64,000 bases of DNA. Source: Pandoraea norimbergensis. Its GTDB lineage: Bacteria; Pseudomonadota; Gammaproteobacteria; Burkholderiales; Burkholderiaceae. Numbering within the stretch: position 1 is the stretch's first letter; every line of letters starts with the position of its first letter. The translations under genes were made by a program, and so were the position numbers. Location: contig NZ_CP013480.3 of NCBI RefSeq assembly GCF_001465545.3, positions 2,170,001-2,234,000 of the forward strand, given 5' to 3'. The notes under the pieces were generated by a model. That model ran no database searches, was not told the origin of the DNA, and saw only the letters and a program-made list of their open reading frames with translations. Of the stretch, positions 34,719 to 44,800 are shown piece by piece.

Positions 34719-35150
34719 ATGTTTCGAATTTCAGCACTCCCCATCTTTCTTTGCTTTGTGTCATTCGTTGGCAGCGCGTTGGCGGTTGAGCAATCCGAGA
34801 AGCATGCCGGGCCGGCCGTGAGTGTTCATTTCGACTACTACCGAACGGACTATGCAACCGTTAGGAGTCTCGAGGCGCGTCTTGGAAAAGCCATCAAACG
34901 CGCCCAAGTGGGCGAACTGAGCGAAAGCGAATTACACCTTGATGGAAATGACGGCTACCTCTACATGTACGGGCCCGATCCTGACCGACTGTATGACGTT
35001 GCTCGTCCAATCTTACGAGCCTATAGGTTGACTGCAAACGCGGAAGTTACGAAGTGGCGTGGCACGCGCCCGGAGACGTTCTTGCTTTTGCCGGGAAAAA
35101 CCGACCCGCCTTCCAGTGGAACAAATCTCGTTTCGACTCGTTCCAGGTGA
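34719..35150 (+). CDS. Secreted protein of unknown function
   Basis: A 143-residue protein. The N-terminus MFRISALPIFLCFVSFVGSA is a clear Sec signal peptide, with cleavage near ALA-VEQ. The mature part is compact: VHFDYYRTDYATVRSLEARL, an acidic/polar helix, then DGNDGYLYMYGPDPDRLYDV and a final strand AEVTKWRGTRPETFLLL. The DGxDGYLYMYGPD-type turn is found in small uncharacterised proteins of several proteobacteria, but I cannot attach a family name. The last 20 residues are polar and probably unstructured. The gene stands alone, with AT-rich DNA upstream and an intergenic region carrying the first ECF-type promoter downstream. Confidence 0.7.
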   Translation: MFRISALPIFLCFVSFVGSALAVEQSEKHAGPAVSVHFDYYRTDYATVRSLEARLGKAIKRAQVGELSESELHLDGNDGYLYMYGPDPDRLYDVARPILRAYRLTANAEVTKWRGTRPETFLLLPGKTDPPSSGTNLVSTRSR

Positions 35151-35348
35151 TCCGGTCCTCGCGAAGATCATCGCGATCTGCGTGAAGGGCGTGAAGGGCG
35201 TTTATCACCAACGATGTCTGGCGACGGGTGGTTGAAAGTCGCGCCAAAGACCGTCCGGTCAGGCTAGGATGGGCCGTGCCGCGCGTCGGCACCCACTTTC
35301 GCCCCTTCGCCCGCAACCGGTCACACCCCCCCGTTACAAAAAAAGTGT

Positions 35349-35375
35349 GCGGATTTCCCCGTCGCCGTTCGTCAT
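35349..35375 (+). promoter_or_regulatory. ECF-type promoter element, copy 1 (before sigma gene 1)
   Basis: GCGGATTT at 35349 and CGTCAT at 35370, 21 bases between the first letters. The same element, with the same spacing, is found at four further sites in this region. It lies about 109 bases before the sigma gene start. The rest of the 35,151-35,483 gap holds a short 9-bp tandem duplication (GCGTGAAGG) and no gene I can support. Confidence 0.6.
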
Positions 35376-35483
35376 GTCATTGAAGCCGTAGTCAATGGCA
35401 GAGCGAAACGTTCATCGGTATCGGGGGCACACAATGTTTGTGCAGGGCAAGCGGGGAGAAGCCGGACCACGGGAGAGACTGCC

Positions 35484-36173
35484 GTGGATCTGAGTACCGA
35501 GCATGGATCGGGTCAGCCCGGGGAGGTCGGCGATGCGGCAGCAGCGCCTCGCCACAACGACGAATCCGGACGGGAAAACCCCGCCGGTGCACAACTGCGC
35601 GAGTGCCTGACGTCGAACTACGACCGGTTGCTCAGCCGTCTGTCGCGCCGCCTCGGCTGCTCCGATACGGCGAGCGACAGCCTGCACGAGGCCTGGGTGC
35701 GTTTGGGCAGTGCTACGCTGCCCGACGCCGTTCGCAGTGCCGAGACCTACGTTTACCGCATGGCTTACAACCTCGCCGTCGACCAGATGCGCGGGCGGCG
35801 CATGTGGGCCTCCGTCGCCGACGAGAACGATATCTTCGACGTTCTGCCCGATCGCGGGCCCGGCCCGGAAGCCGTGGCCGATGCCCGTTCCGAGCTGGCG
35901 GCGCTTGCCCGCGCACTGGAAGACATGTCGGGTCACCACCGGCGTGTGCTCATGGAGTTGCGCGTCGACGACCTCACCCGCGAAGAGGTGGCCGCCCGCT
36001 ACGGCCTGTCGCTGCGCAAGGTCGACACGCTCCTGCGCCAGACCCTCGACTACTGCGCCATGCGCACGGGCCGTACGGCACACGGTGGCGTGCGCACTGA
36101 ACGTCGCCCGGCAAGGCGCGGCACGATGCCGTCGCGCGATCAAAGCCAGTCCATGTGCCCGGACGAGGCTTGA
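35484..36173 (+). CDS. ECF sigma factor 1 (FecI/VreI-like), without an adjacent anti-sigma gene
   Basis: A 229-residue ECF sigma-70 factor. Region 2 is at about 40-105 (LTSNYDRLLSRLSRRLG, HEAWVRL, YVYRMAYNLAVDQMR) and region 4 at about 135-185 (LEDMSGHHRRVLMELR, TREEVAARYGLSLRKVDTLL). It carries an N-terminal polar extension of about 35 residues and a basic C-terminal tail of about 35, both longer than usual. The start is GTG at 35484 with GGGAGA upstream. The gene is followed by an STN-domain gene after 146 bp and has no FecR gene immediately beside it, unlike the other two sigma genes here. An ECF-type promoter element lies upstream, suggesting auto- or cross-regulation. Confidence 0.9.
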   Translation: MDLSTEHGSGQPGEVGDAAAAPRHNDESGRENPAGAQLRECLTSNYDRLLSRLSRRLGCSDTASDSLHEAWVRLGSATLPDAVRSAETYVYRMAYNLAVDQMRGRRMWASVADENDIFDVLPDRGPGPEAVADARSELAALARALEDMSGHHRRVLMELRVDDLTREEVAARYGLSLRKVDTLLRQTLDYCAMRTGRTAHGGVRTERRPARRGTMPSRDQSQSMCPDEA

Positions 36174-36319
36174 TGTGCTAACCCAAAGGCGCTGTCGGAA
36201 AGACGTTTGCCGTCTCGAAAGTCTGTCGTTTGTCACTGAAAATTCACATTATTCAACGACAGTGCTGGCGAGACAGCGGTTCCACGCATGCTTAGAACTC
36301 CGACAATCGTGCCACCGAA

Positions 36320-37090
36320 ATGAGAGGCAATCCGCCATCGGCCAGTGGGCTAGTGCTGGCCAGCGTTATGTGCGGCTTGAGTTTCCTGTGCGCATTCGGG
36401 AGCGCGTTCGCGCAATCGCCTGAGGCCGCCGCATCGGCGTCCGAAGACACCGCCGAGCGACGGTTCACGTTCGATATTCCCGCACAACCCCTCGATATGG
36501 CACTGGATAGGTTTTCCACGGTTTCCGGCCGCGCCGCTGTGTTCAGCAGCGCGCTTGTCGCTGGGCGCATGGCCACCGCTGTGTCGGGGCGCTACACACC
36601 GCTCGAAGCGCTGCGCCTGCTGGTCAGCGGCACGGGGCTTGTCGTGGAGACGGCCAGCAGTCAGGGCGTGACTACCTTCGTGCTGGTGCCGGGCGGCGCG
36701 GCCACGCTCGAACGAGAGGCGCGCCAGCGCGCCGAGCGAGCGCGTCTGGCGAATTACGACGCGCTCGTGCAGTCCGAAGTCTGGCAGGCAATTTGCGACA
36801 ACCCACGCACGGCGCTCTCGCGCTACCGGGCGCTGCTGCGCTTTCGGGTCGCCCCGGACGGGCAGGTTGTCGACGTCACGATCCTGTCGGCCCAGTCGAC
36901 TCCATCGGCCTCATCGACCTCATCGACCTCATCGGCCAAAAGCGGGCCGCCGATGAATCGGCCGCTGATCGACACGCTATCGCGTGTGCGTATCTCGCAG
37001 CCGCCGATGCTCGACCTCCCGCAGCCCATCGCCATGCTGATCCTGCCCGAATCGCCCGACGGGCCGGCCTGCCGCCCCGGGGGGCATTAG
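36320..37090 (+). CDS. STN-domain periplasmic protein 1 (VreA-like signalling receptor)
   Basis: A 256-residue exported protein. After a signal peptide ending near GSAFAQ comes an STN (secretin/TonB short N-terminal) domain at about 48-120: RFTFDIPAQPLDMALDRFS, YTPLEALRLLVSGTGLVV. The second half resembles TonB-C: YRALLRFRVAPDGQVVDVTI, then a Ser/Thr linker and a final proline-rich strand. No beta-barrel is present. In iron-uptake signalling the STN domain is the plug extension of a TonB-dependent receptor that contacts FecR; here it is a separate protein, as in VreA of Pseudomonas aeruginosa. The stop is 2 bp before the ATG of ECF sigma 2, so the two are translationally coupled. Confidence 0.88.
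   Translation: MRGNPPSASGLVLASVMCGLSFLCAFGSAFAQSPEAAASASEDTAERRFTFDIPAQPLDMALDRFSTVSGRAAVFSSALVAGRMATAVSGRYTPLEALRLLVSGTGLVVETASSQGVTTFVLVPGGAATLEREARQRAERARLANYDALVQSEVWQAICDNPRTALSRYRALLRFRVAPDGQVVDVTILSAQSTPSASSTSSTSSAKSGPPMNRPLIDTLSRVRISQPPMLDLPQPIAMLILPESPDGPACRPGGH
36909..36935 (+). repeat. 9-bp tandem repeat inside the STN-protein gene
   Basis: CTCATCGAC is repeated almost three times and encodes a Ser/Ser/Thr linker. Change in copy number would keep the frame, so it can only vary linker length. Confidence 0.6.
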
Positions 37091-37092
37091 CC

Positions 37093-37641
37093 ATGACCGA
37101 GGAAGTCCGGCTGGCGCTGATGGCCTATCTGTCGAAGCGCTATGGCGATCTGAAGCGTCATCTCGTGCGTTCGCTGCGCAACCCGGAGCTTGCCGAAGAC
37201 GCGCTGCACGACACCTGGCTGCGGCTCACGCGGTTAGAGGATCAGGAAACGGTGCTCAATCCGCACGGTTTCCTGCTGCGCATGGCAACCAACATCGCCA
37301 TCAATCATCTGCGCAGCCATAGCCAACAGGCGAGTGCGAGCGATATCGACGAAATTCTCGAAATGCCGGACCCCGCGCCGGGCCCCGAACAGACCGCCGA
37401 TGCGCGCGCAGAGATGGAGGCGCTCATGCGTGTCATCGGCCGATTGCCGCAGCGCCGGCGCGACGTGTTGTTGCTCGTGCGCTGGGAAGGTATGCCGCAA
37501 AAGGACGTCGCGGCACACCTCGGCGTGTCGGTGAGCGTTGTCGAGCATGAATTGCGGCGGGCGCAGGCATTTTGTGCGGAGCATATGGCCGCCCGATCGC
37601 CACCCCCACGGGCGTCAAAAAAATCTGGCGGAAAAGCGTGA
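37093..37641 (+). CDS. ECF sigma factor 2 (FecI/VreI-like)
   Basis: A 182-residue ECF sigma-70 factor. Region 2 (about 10-80) has LAEDALHDTWLRLTRLED and GFLLRMATNIAINHLRSH; region 4 (about 115-165) has IGRLPQRRRDVLLLVRWEGM followed by QKDVAAHLGVSVSVVEHEL. The start at 37093 is two bases after the stop of the STN gene. The frame runs open further upstream, but that overlaps the STN gene. The fecR-type gene follows 110 bp downstream and has its own ECF promoter element. By analogy with FecI/VreI this sigma should drive that promoter and the giant exoprotein gene. No stop or frame anomalies are seen. Confidence 0.92.
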   Translation: MTEEVRLALMAYLSKRYGDLKRHLVRSLRNPELAEDALHDTWLRLTRLEDQETVLNPHGFLLRMATNIAINHLRSHSQQASASDIDEILEMPDPAPGPEQTADARAEMEALMRVIGRLPQRRRDVLLLVRWEGMPQKDVAAHLGVSVSVVEHELRRAQAFCAEHMAARSPPPRASKKSGGKA

Positions 37642-37654
37642 CGAAAAATGTCAT
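37628..37654 (+). promoter_or_regulatory. ECF-type promoter element, copy 2 (before FecR 1)
   Basis: GCGGAAAA at 37628 and TGTCAT at 37649, overlapping the end of sigma gene 2. It lies 98 bases before the FecR start and keeps the common 21-base offset. Confidence 0.55.
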
Positions 37655-37751
37655 CCATATGAAGGGCAAAAATATTCTGCCCGGTGAATGAGAAAAGCAT
37701 GGGCACCCGAAAGCACAGGGTTACGAAACTGAACACGCGACATGCATCACC

Positions 37752-38783
37752 ATGAGAACACCCTTGCCACCTGGATATCCGACTGATTCGAGCGGCCCGG
37801 CCGACCCGGGACGCTCGCGCGACGACGTACTCCGTCAGGAGGCCCGCGTCTGGCTCGCACTGCTCGCTGGCGGCGACGTGCGTCAGGTCGATCTGCACGC
37901 GTTCCGCCGCTGGCAGGGGGCAAGCGTTGCGCACGCCGCGGCCTTCGACGAGGTAAAGCGCCAGTGGCATGCCATGCGTCCTGCCATCGGCGAACTGCTG
38001 CGCAAAGACCCGGCGGTGGCGGCGCGCCACCGGCGGCTGATCGGTGGGGACGTTGCCGCCGGTCGCCGTGCCTTCCTCGTCGCCGGTGCGAGCGTCGCAG
38101 CGGTCGCGGGCGTGGCTGCCGTCTATCCGCCGTTGGGGCTGTGGCCCGCGTTGGCGACCTGGGGGGCCGACTACCGCACGGCCACGGGTGAGCAGCGAGA
38201 CGTTGCGCTGGCCGGACGAGTCAATGTCGTGTTGAACACACAGACGAGCGTGCGCCAGCAGGCGAGTGCCGACGGCGCACGTGGACTGAAGCTGATCACC
38301 GGGGAACTCGCGGTGGACATGAGCGCGGCGCGCGACCCGTTCGTCGTGGTCGCGGGGGCTGGGCGCAGTGTGGCGACGGCGGGTCGGTTCGAAGTCCGCA
38401 ACCTTGATGGCCGCGTTTGCGTGAGTTGTCTCGAAGGCACGGTACGGGTGATGCACCCGGCTGGCGAGCGCCGATTGATTGCGCGCGAGCAGACGGTCTA
38501 TCGCGACGACGCCATCGGTGGCGTGGCAGGCATCGAGCCAGCAGCCGTGTCGGCATGGCGACGCGGCGAACTCGTGTTCCGCGAAACCCCCTTGGTGAAG
38601 GTGGTCGAAGAGATCAACCGGTATCGCCCGGGCCGGGTGGTGCTGATGGCGGACTCCCGCCGCAATAGCCCGGTGAGCGGGCGCTTCGCCATCGCGATTC
38701 TCGACGAGGCGCTGCTACAGATCGAACGCTCGTTCGGGCTGAATTCGCGCTCGTTGCCGGGAGGGCTGCTGATTCTGAGTTGA
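37752..38783 (+). CDS. FecR-type anti-sigma/transmembrane signal transducer 1
   Basis: A 343-residue FecR-family protein. The cytoplasmic anti-sigma domain is at about 25-75 (ARVWLALLAG, FRRWQGAS, HAAAFDEVKRQW). A single transmembrane segment at about 108-128 is preceded by GRRAFLVAGA, an RRxFL motif like those of Tat signals. The periplasmic FecR domain follows (DYRTATGEQRDVAL, FVVVAGAGRSVATAGRFEV, CVSCLEGTVRVM), then a DUF4974-like C-terminal STN-contacting part (FRETPLVKVVEEINRYRPGR). It should hold ECF sigma 2 in check and release it when contacted by the STN protein. The gene starts 110 bp after sigma 2; the giant exoprotein starts 101 bp downstream. The CxxC is conserved in both FecR copies. 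Confidence 0.92.
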   Translation: MRTPLPPGYPTDSSGPADPGRSRDDVLRQEARVWLALLAGGDVRQVDLHAFRRWQGASVAHAAAFDEVKRQWHAMRPAIGELLRKDPAVAARHRRLIGGDVAAGRRAFLVAGASVAAVAGVAAVYPPLGLWPALATWGADYRTATGEQRDVALAGRVNVVLNTQTSVRQQASADGARGLKLITGELAVDMSAARDPFVVVAGAGRSVATAGRFEVRNLDGRVCVSCLEGTVRVMHPAGERRLIAREQTVYRDDAIGGVAGIEPAAVSAWRRGELVFRETPLVKVVEEINRYRPGRVVLMADSRRNSPVSGRFAIAILDEALLQIERSFGLNSRSLPGGLLILS

Positions 38784-38824
38784 TGCGCCGAAGCGCGCCA
38801 CGAGGGGTTCGTCGAAAAAAGTTG

Positions 38825-38851
38825 GTGGTTTTTGTGCAGTGCACGTGTCTT
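38825..38851 (+). promoter_or_regulatory. ECF-type promoter element, copy 3 (before exoprotein 1)
   Basis: GTGGTTTT at 38825 and TGTCTT at 38846, with the same 21-base offset. It lies 34 bases before the ATG of the giant gene. Confidence 0.55.
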
Positions 38852-38884
38852 TAGGAAGACGAATCCACCATGGGCTGAATCGAA

Positions 38885-41800
38885 ATGAACACAGTCGGGC
38901 ATCAGGGCGCAACAACGAGGTTTTCACGACGCCGCACGCAAAGCACACGGCGATTCCTTCCGATGTCGCCCGTGATGCAGGCGGTCGCCGTCATGCTCGC
39001 GACCGGGGGCATCTGGGGGCAAGCGCACGCCCAGCAGGCCTTCAGCAACGCATGGTTTGCGGCACGCGGCGCCGCACAGGCGACGGCCACGCAGACAGGA
39101 CGTCTGCCCAACGGTGCCCCGGTGAGCTCGCTCATGGACCCGTCGGCGCAGCAGCAACAGGCCAACGCGCAGTTGCAGACGTCGATTGCCAATCTGAGCA
39201 CAGCAGCACAAAGCATCGCTGCAATGCAGGCCGCGCAGGCCACTGCGCGTGCAGCAGCAGCCAACACCAACGCTACGATTCCCGACGGTTTGTCGGAGGG
39301 CGGCCTCAAGGTCGACACCAACAGCCTGACCAAAGGCTGGCTCAACGCCAACGCGCCCACGCAGACGGTGTCGGGCGGCAAAGCCAGCGTCAATGTTCAG
39401 CAGACGGCCGACAAGGCGATCCTGAACTGGGAGACGTTCAACGTCGGGCGCAACACGTCGGTGAACTTCCAGCAGCAAAGCGACTGGGCGGTGCTCAACC
39501 GAGTAAACGATCCGCAGGCGCGTCCGAGCCAGATTCAGGGTCAGCTTCACGGTGACGGTACGGTGCTGATTCTGAACCGCAACGGCGTGATCTTCGGTGG
39601 CACAAGTCAAGTCGATACGCGCAACCTCGTAGTGGCGGCAACGCGCATGAGCGACGCGCAGTTTACGAGCGGCCTCTATGGAGCGAACGGCACGACGCCA
39701 AGCTTCACCGATGCACTGGGCAAGGTCGAAGTGCAAGCCGGGGCCACGATCACGACGCGCGCACCGACATCGGTCACGCAGGGTGGCGGGTATGTGCTGC
39801 TGCTGGGGAAGGAAGTCAGCAACGCGGGCACGATCATCACGCCGCAGGGGCAGGTGGCGATGGCCGCAGGCGACAGCTTCGTGATTCGCAAGGGCGTAGG
39901 CACCGACGCGAATACGGCATCGACGACACGCGGTAACGAAGTCTCGCCGCAGTTCGTCGCGCAGAGTACTGCGGGCAAGGTCGTGAACACAGGCTTGCTG
40001 ATGGCGCCTGAGGGCGACGTGACGATGGCGGGCCGGGACGTGCAGCAACTGGGCGTGGCGGTCGCGACGACGACGGTGAACACGCGCGGCACGATCCACC
40101 TGCTGAACTCGGCGAGCGACACGCTGGGCAAGGTGACGATGGGCAGCGGGGCGCTCACATCGGTGCTCATCAGCGACAACGGTGCGACGGCGCTCGACAG
40201 CCAGCGTACCGCCATGATTCAGGACTCGGCAGCGCAAGACCTCATTCGGACGCAAACGGTATCCGGTCTGTTCGACAACCTCTCCCGTCTGGGAGACCGC
40301 CGTGACCAGTCGCGCGTAGAAATCGTCAGCGGCGGCAACGTCGAATTTCAGAGCGACTCGCTGACGCTTGCCACCGGTGGTCAGATCGCCGTGAGCGCTA
40401 TCGGGCGAAGCCTCGTGGCGACACGCGCACAACTCGATGTCTCGGGCGCGGTAGGCGTGTCGCTGTCGATGGATAGCAACAACGTCAAAGTGAACGTGCA
40501 AGGCAACGAGCAGCGCGACGCGCCGGGCAACCGCGACAACACCGCGCTGAACAATGCGAACGTGTACATCGACCGCCGACGTCTGATTTATGTCCCCCCG
40601 TCCGTCGGCGGGTACGCCAACCAGCGCTGGTACACGGGCGGGGGCTTGCTCGAAGTCGGTGGCTATTTGTCGAACGTGGCGCATGGCATCGGCGAGTGGG
40701 CGGCGCAAGGCGGGACCATTGCACTGAGCGGCGGCAATGCCGTCACGCAGGCCGGTTCGGTGCTCAACCTCTCGGGCGGCTCGCTGAATGTGCAAACGGG
40801 GTATCTGAACCAGACGTGGCTGAAAGGCGTGGACGGTCAGATCTACAACGTGAATACCGCGCCCGCGAACATGATCTACACGGGCGTGTACACCGGGTTC
40901 ACCGTGGAGCACCCGCGCTGGGGCACTACGGCGACGGAAAGCTACGCGAGTCCGCTGATTGCGCCACAACGCGTGCTGCAAAACGGCTACACCGTGGGGC
41001 GCGACGCCGGACAGCTGATCCTCGCCACGCCGAGCGCATCGCTGGCGGGCGACGTGGTGAGCGCCACGTACCAGGGGCCATCGCAGGTCAAGGCTGCGCA
41101 GCCGGGGTTAGACGGATATCTACAGGGGCAGGGGGCGGTCGCACGGGGTGCCCAACTGGTACTCGGTAACTACACGTCCGCCGCCAACTGGGACGCAACG
41201 CTCGGACCGACCGGCGTGTTCTACAACCCCTCGCCAGTCGCGCAGAACATCGTGTTCGCCGACGGGCCATCGCCGGTGGATGCGGTGGCGGCGCCCGGCG
41301 TACTCTCACTCGACAGTCAATATCTGGGCCGCATCGGCTTCGGCTCGATACTCGCGGCGGCGGGGCAGACGCTCACCCTGACGGGGTCGCTCGCCGTCAT
41401 GCCGGGTGGCTCGATTGCGCTCTACGCGCCGCAGCTAGTCGTCGGTGCAGACCTCACCGCGCACAGCGGCAACATTCTGTTGGGCAACGTCTTCAATACG
41501 GTTTCGCAGACGGGCGTCACGATAGAGACGGCAATTCGCAGTGCACAAGGCAACGCCACTGTGAGCGTGGCACCGGGCGTAAGGCTCGACACGAGTGGGC
41601 TCTGGAGCAACCTGTCGCTCGACGCAGACAACGCCTCACGCGTGCCGTTCGCAAGCGGGGGTAACGTGCGGGTCAGCAGCACCGGCGACGTCAGCGTCGG
41701 CAGCGGCGCGTTGATCGACGTGTCGTCGGGGGCGGTCCTGCGTGCGAGCGGCGTGCCCGACGCGACACAGGGGGGCAGCGTGACGCTCGCCGCCGGTCAT

Positions 41801-44800
41801 ATCGTCGACAGCGTGGGCGGGCAGGGACGTCTCGACCTGCAAGGCGATCTGCGCGGTTATGGCGTAGCGGGCGGCGGCACGCTGACGATCGAGACCAGCG
41901 GCAATATCGTCATCGGCAAGGCGGCCAACGATGCCTCGGTGCTCACCGGCAACGCGGCACCGATTGCGCTCGATCCCGGCGTGTTCAACACGGGTTTCTC
42001 GAACTATGTTGTCAATGCGCACAACGGCCTCGCGATTACCCCCGGCACGCAGCTCGACGTGAGCATGCCGGTACTGCGCATCGTCCCGGGGACGCTCACA
42101 TCGGTGGCGACCGGCAGCGATCCGCGCGCCGCGCTGACGGTCTGGACTCCCCCGCTTTACACGGAATCGGTGCAGAACGCGACGCTTACGCCGCGCGGCG
42201 GTGCGAGTGTGTCGCTGACTTCGGGATATGCGCTCTCGGACGGCTCGGCGCCACTCACCGTCGGACAGGGGGCTGTGATCAGCGTCGATCCGGGTCAGTC
42301 CATCGTTCTGAAGAGCGAAGACCAGTTGACGATCGACGGCACGCTCAACGCCTGGGGCGGGAGCATTGAGCTCGCGGCCACGGGCGCGACGGTATCGGGC
42401 TATCGCGACTCTCTTACCCGTTCCGTCTGGATCGGCGACCACGCGAAGCTCGACGTGGCGGCGCGTCCGTACGTCGCCTACGACTCGCTCGGACGCGCCT
42501 ATGGCGTAGCGGGCAACGGCGGCACCATCACCGTGGACCCGAGCGACGCCTTCGTGGTGATTCGCCCGGGGGCAGTGCTCGACGCCTCCGGGGCGACGGC
42601 GGTGGTCGATGCCAACGCCGGCACGGCTACGAGCGGTCCGGCGCGGCCGGTCACGCTGGCGGGCACCGGCGGCGGCATCGCGCTGCACTCGAACAACGGC
42701 TTTCTGCTGGACGGCACGCTGCTCGCGCGCGGCGGCGACGGCGCTACCGGTGGCTCGCTCGGCGTGTACTTCGACACGCGGAGCTACGTGAATCCGGACG
42801 CTGCTACCGGGGCATTGCTCAACAAACTTCACGACATCACGCTGGTGCAGCAGGCCTCCGCAAGCAATGCGGCCAGCGACATGGCACCGGGCACGGCGAG
42901 TCCGGCACTCGTGTTCGGCAACGCCGTCATCGGCGTGGACAAGTTGCATGCGGGCGGCTTCGATAATCTCACGCTCTCTACGCACGACCGGTTCGTGTTT
43001 CAGGGCGATCTCGATCTGTCGCTGGCGGGCAGCATCAATCTGAAGGGCGGTCTGCTCAGCGTGGCCGATGCCACACCCAACGCACAAGTGCGTATTGCCG
43101 CACCCTACATCCGCCTCGACGGCGGTTCGTGGGATTCTCCGGCAACCGTGGGCACCGTGCTCTTGCCCGGCCTGTACAACCTGCGCGCGGGGCAGGCACC
43201 CGTCGGCGACAGCACGCTGACGTTCTCGGGCAATCTGATCGACGTCGCCGGTAAGGTCGTGTCGGGCGCGAGTGCGCTCGTCGGCGTGGGCGGCGTAGGG
43301 GGCGTGCCGTTCCCGGCGACCTACGTTGTGCAGAATGGGTTCAGCGACGTGGTGCTCAACAGCCAGGGCGACATTCGCTTGAACGGTGGTCTGAACGTCG
43401 CGGGCAATATCGACATGACGGCGGCACAGATCTATCCCGTATCGTCGGCCTATGCGGCGGTGATAGCGGGCGACCGGTACGCGGGCATCGATCCCGGCAG
43501 CCGTTTGACGATCCGCTCGAACGGGAGTGGCGTGCCCACAGTGCCGTATTCGGCCTTCGGCCAACTGGTGCTGCTCGGCGGCACCATCGATCAGGGCGGT
43601 GTGGTGCGTGCGCCGCTGGGGACCATTTCGCTCAATACGACGGGCGGCAATCTCGGCACCGACTGGCAGAGCGTGGTGCTGCTCGGGCAGAGCACCACGG
43701 CGGCGATACAGACCGACCCGACGGTCATTCTGCGCAGCGGCAGCCTCACGTCAGTGAGCGGTGCCGGGCTCGATATGCCGTATGGCGGCACCTCCGACGG
43801 CGTTACGTACAGCGGCGCGAACACCACCGGGCGAAATACCACGCAGTTCAATCTGGCCGACACGTTTGTCACGCGCGGTGACAGCAGCGGTGCCAAGTCT
43901 GCCGATTCGTGGGTGTTGAGCACGGGCGTGAACATTGGGGCATCGCGTCTGGTCGGCGAGAGCGGCGCAGTGCTCGATCTGTCCGGCGGCGGCACATTGC
44001 GAGGTGAAGGGTTCGTCTCCGGGCGCGGCGGCTCGGTCAACGTGCTCACGACACCGCTCGTGAATGCCAACCCGGTGCTCAATGCCAACAGCCGCGCCAG
44101 CGATCAGGTCTATGCGATCTTGCCCGGCTACGCGAGCGCCTACGCGCCCGTCGTGCTCGACAAGGGGGCGGGCGATCCAGCGGTCGGCAAGCAGATCACC
44201 CTCGGCGCGGGCGTGCCGGGGCTGCCTGCTGGCACATACACACTGCTGCCGTCGAGCTTCGCGCTCTTGCCCGGCGCCTATCGCGTGGAACTCGCGGGCA
44301 GTGTCGCGCTGCGTCAGGGCAGCGATGTGCCTGCCATGCTCACCACCAACGGCTCGTGGACGGCCACCGGCACGCAGAGTGTCGCCGGCACCGGGCAGCG
44401 CGACAGCCAACTCACGCGGCTGATCGTCACGCCGGGCGATACGGTGCGTAAGTATTCGCAGTTCAACGAAACGACGTTCAGCGAATTTCTGCTCGCGCAG
44501 GCGTCGCAGTTCGGTGCGGTACGCCCGCGCCTGCCGGAAGACGGCAAGCTGCTCAGCATCAACTTCGTGACGGGATCACCGAACACCGATGCGCTCGACT
44601 TTGCGAGCACGGTGCGGTTCGGGGGCGCGAGCACGTCGAATGTGACCGGCGTCGACGGGGCCATGTTCATCAACGCCGGTGCCACGCCCATCGAGGTGCG
44701 CACGGCGTCGGCCACGCCGACGACGGGCACCGTCTCGCTTGTCGACCGAGATCTGAATGCGTTCGGCGCGCCATCGCTCTCGCTGGGCGGCAACTGGACG

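Noticed and set aside
35349..35381. PhoB box near CGTCATGTCATT before ECF sigma 1
   Set aside because: PUMA3 in P. aeruginosa is phosphate-regulated, so I looked for one, but the TGTCAT-like units here are not spaced by 11 bp as Pho boxes require. They fit the shared ECF element better.
35484..38783. Iron-siderophore signalling operon (FecI/FecR with a TonB-dependent receptor)
   Set aside because: No receptor barrel gene is present. The STN domains are on small stand-alone proteins, and the downstream gene is a haemagglutinin.
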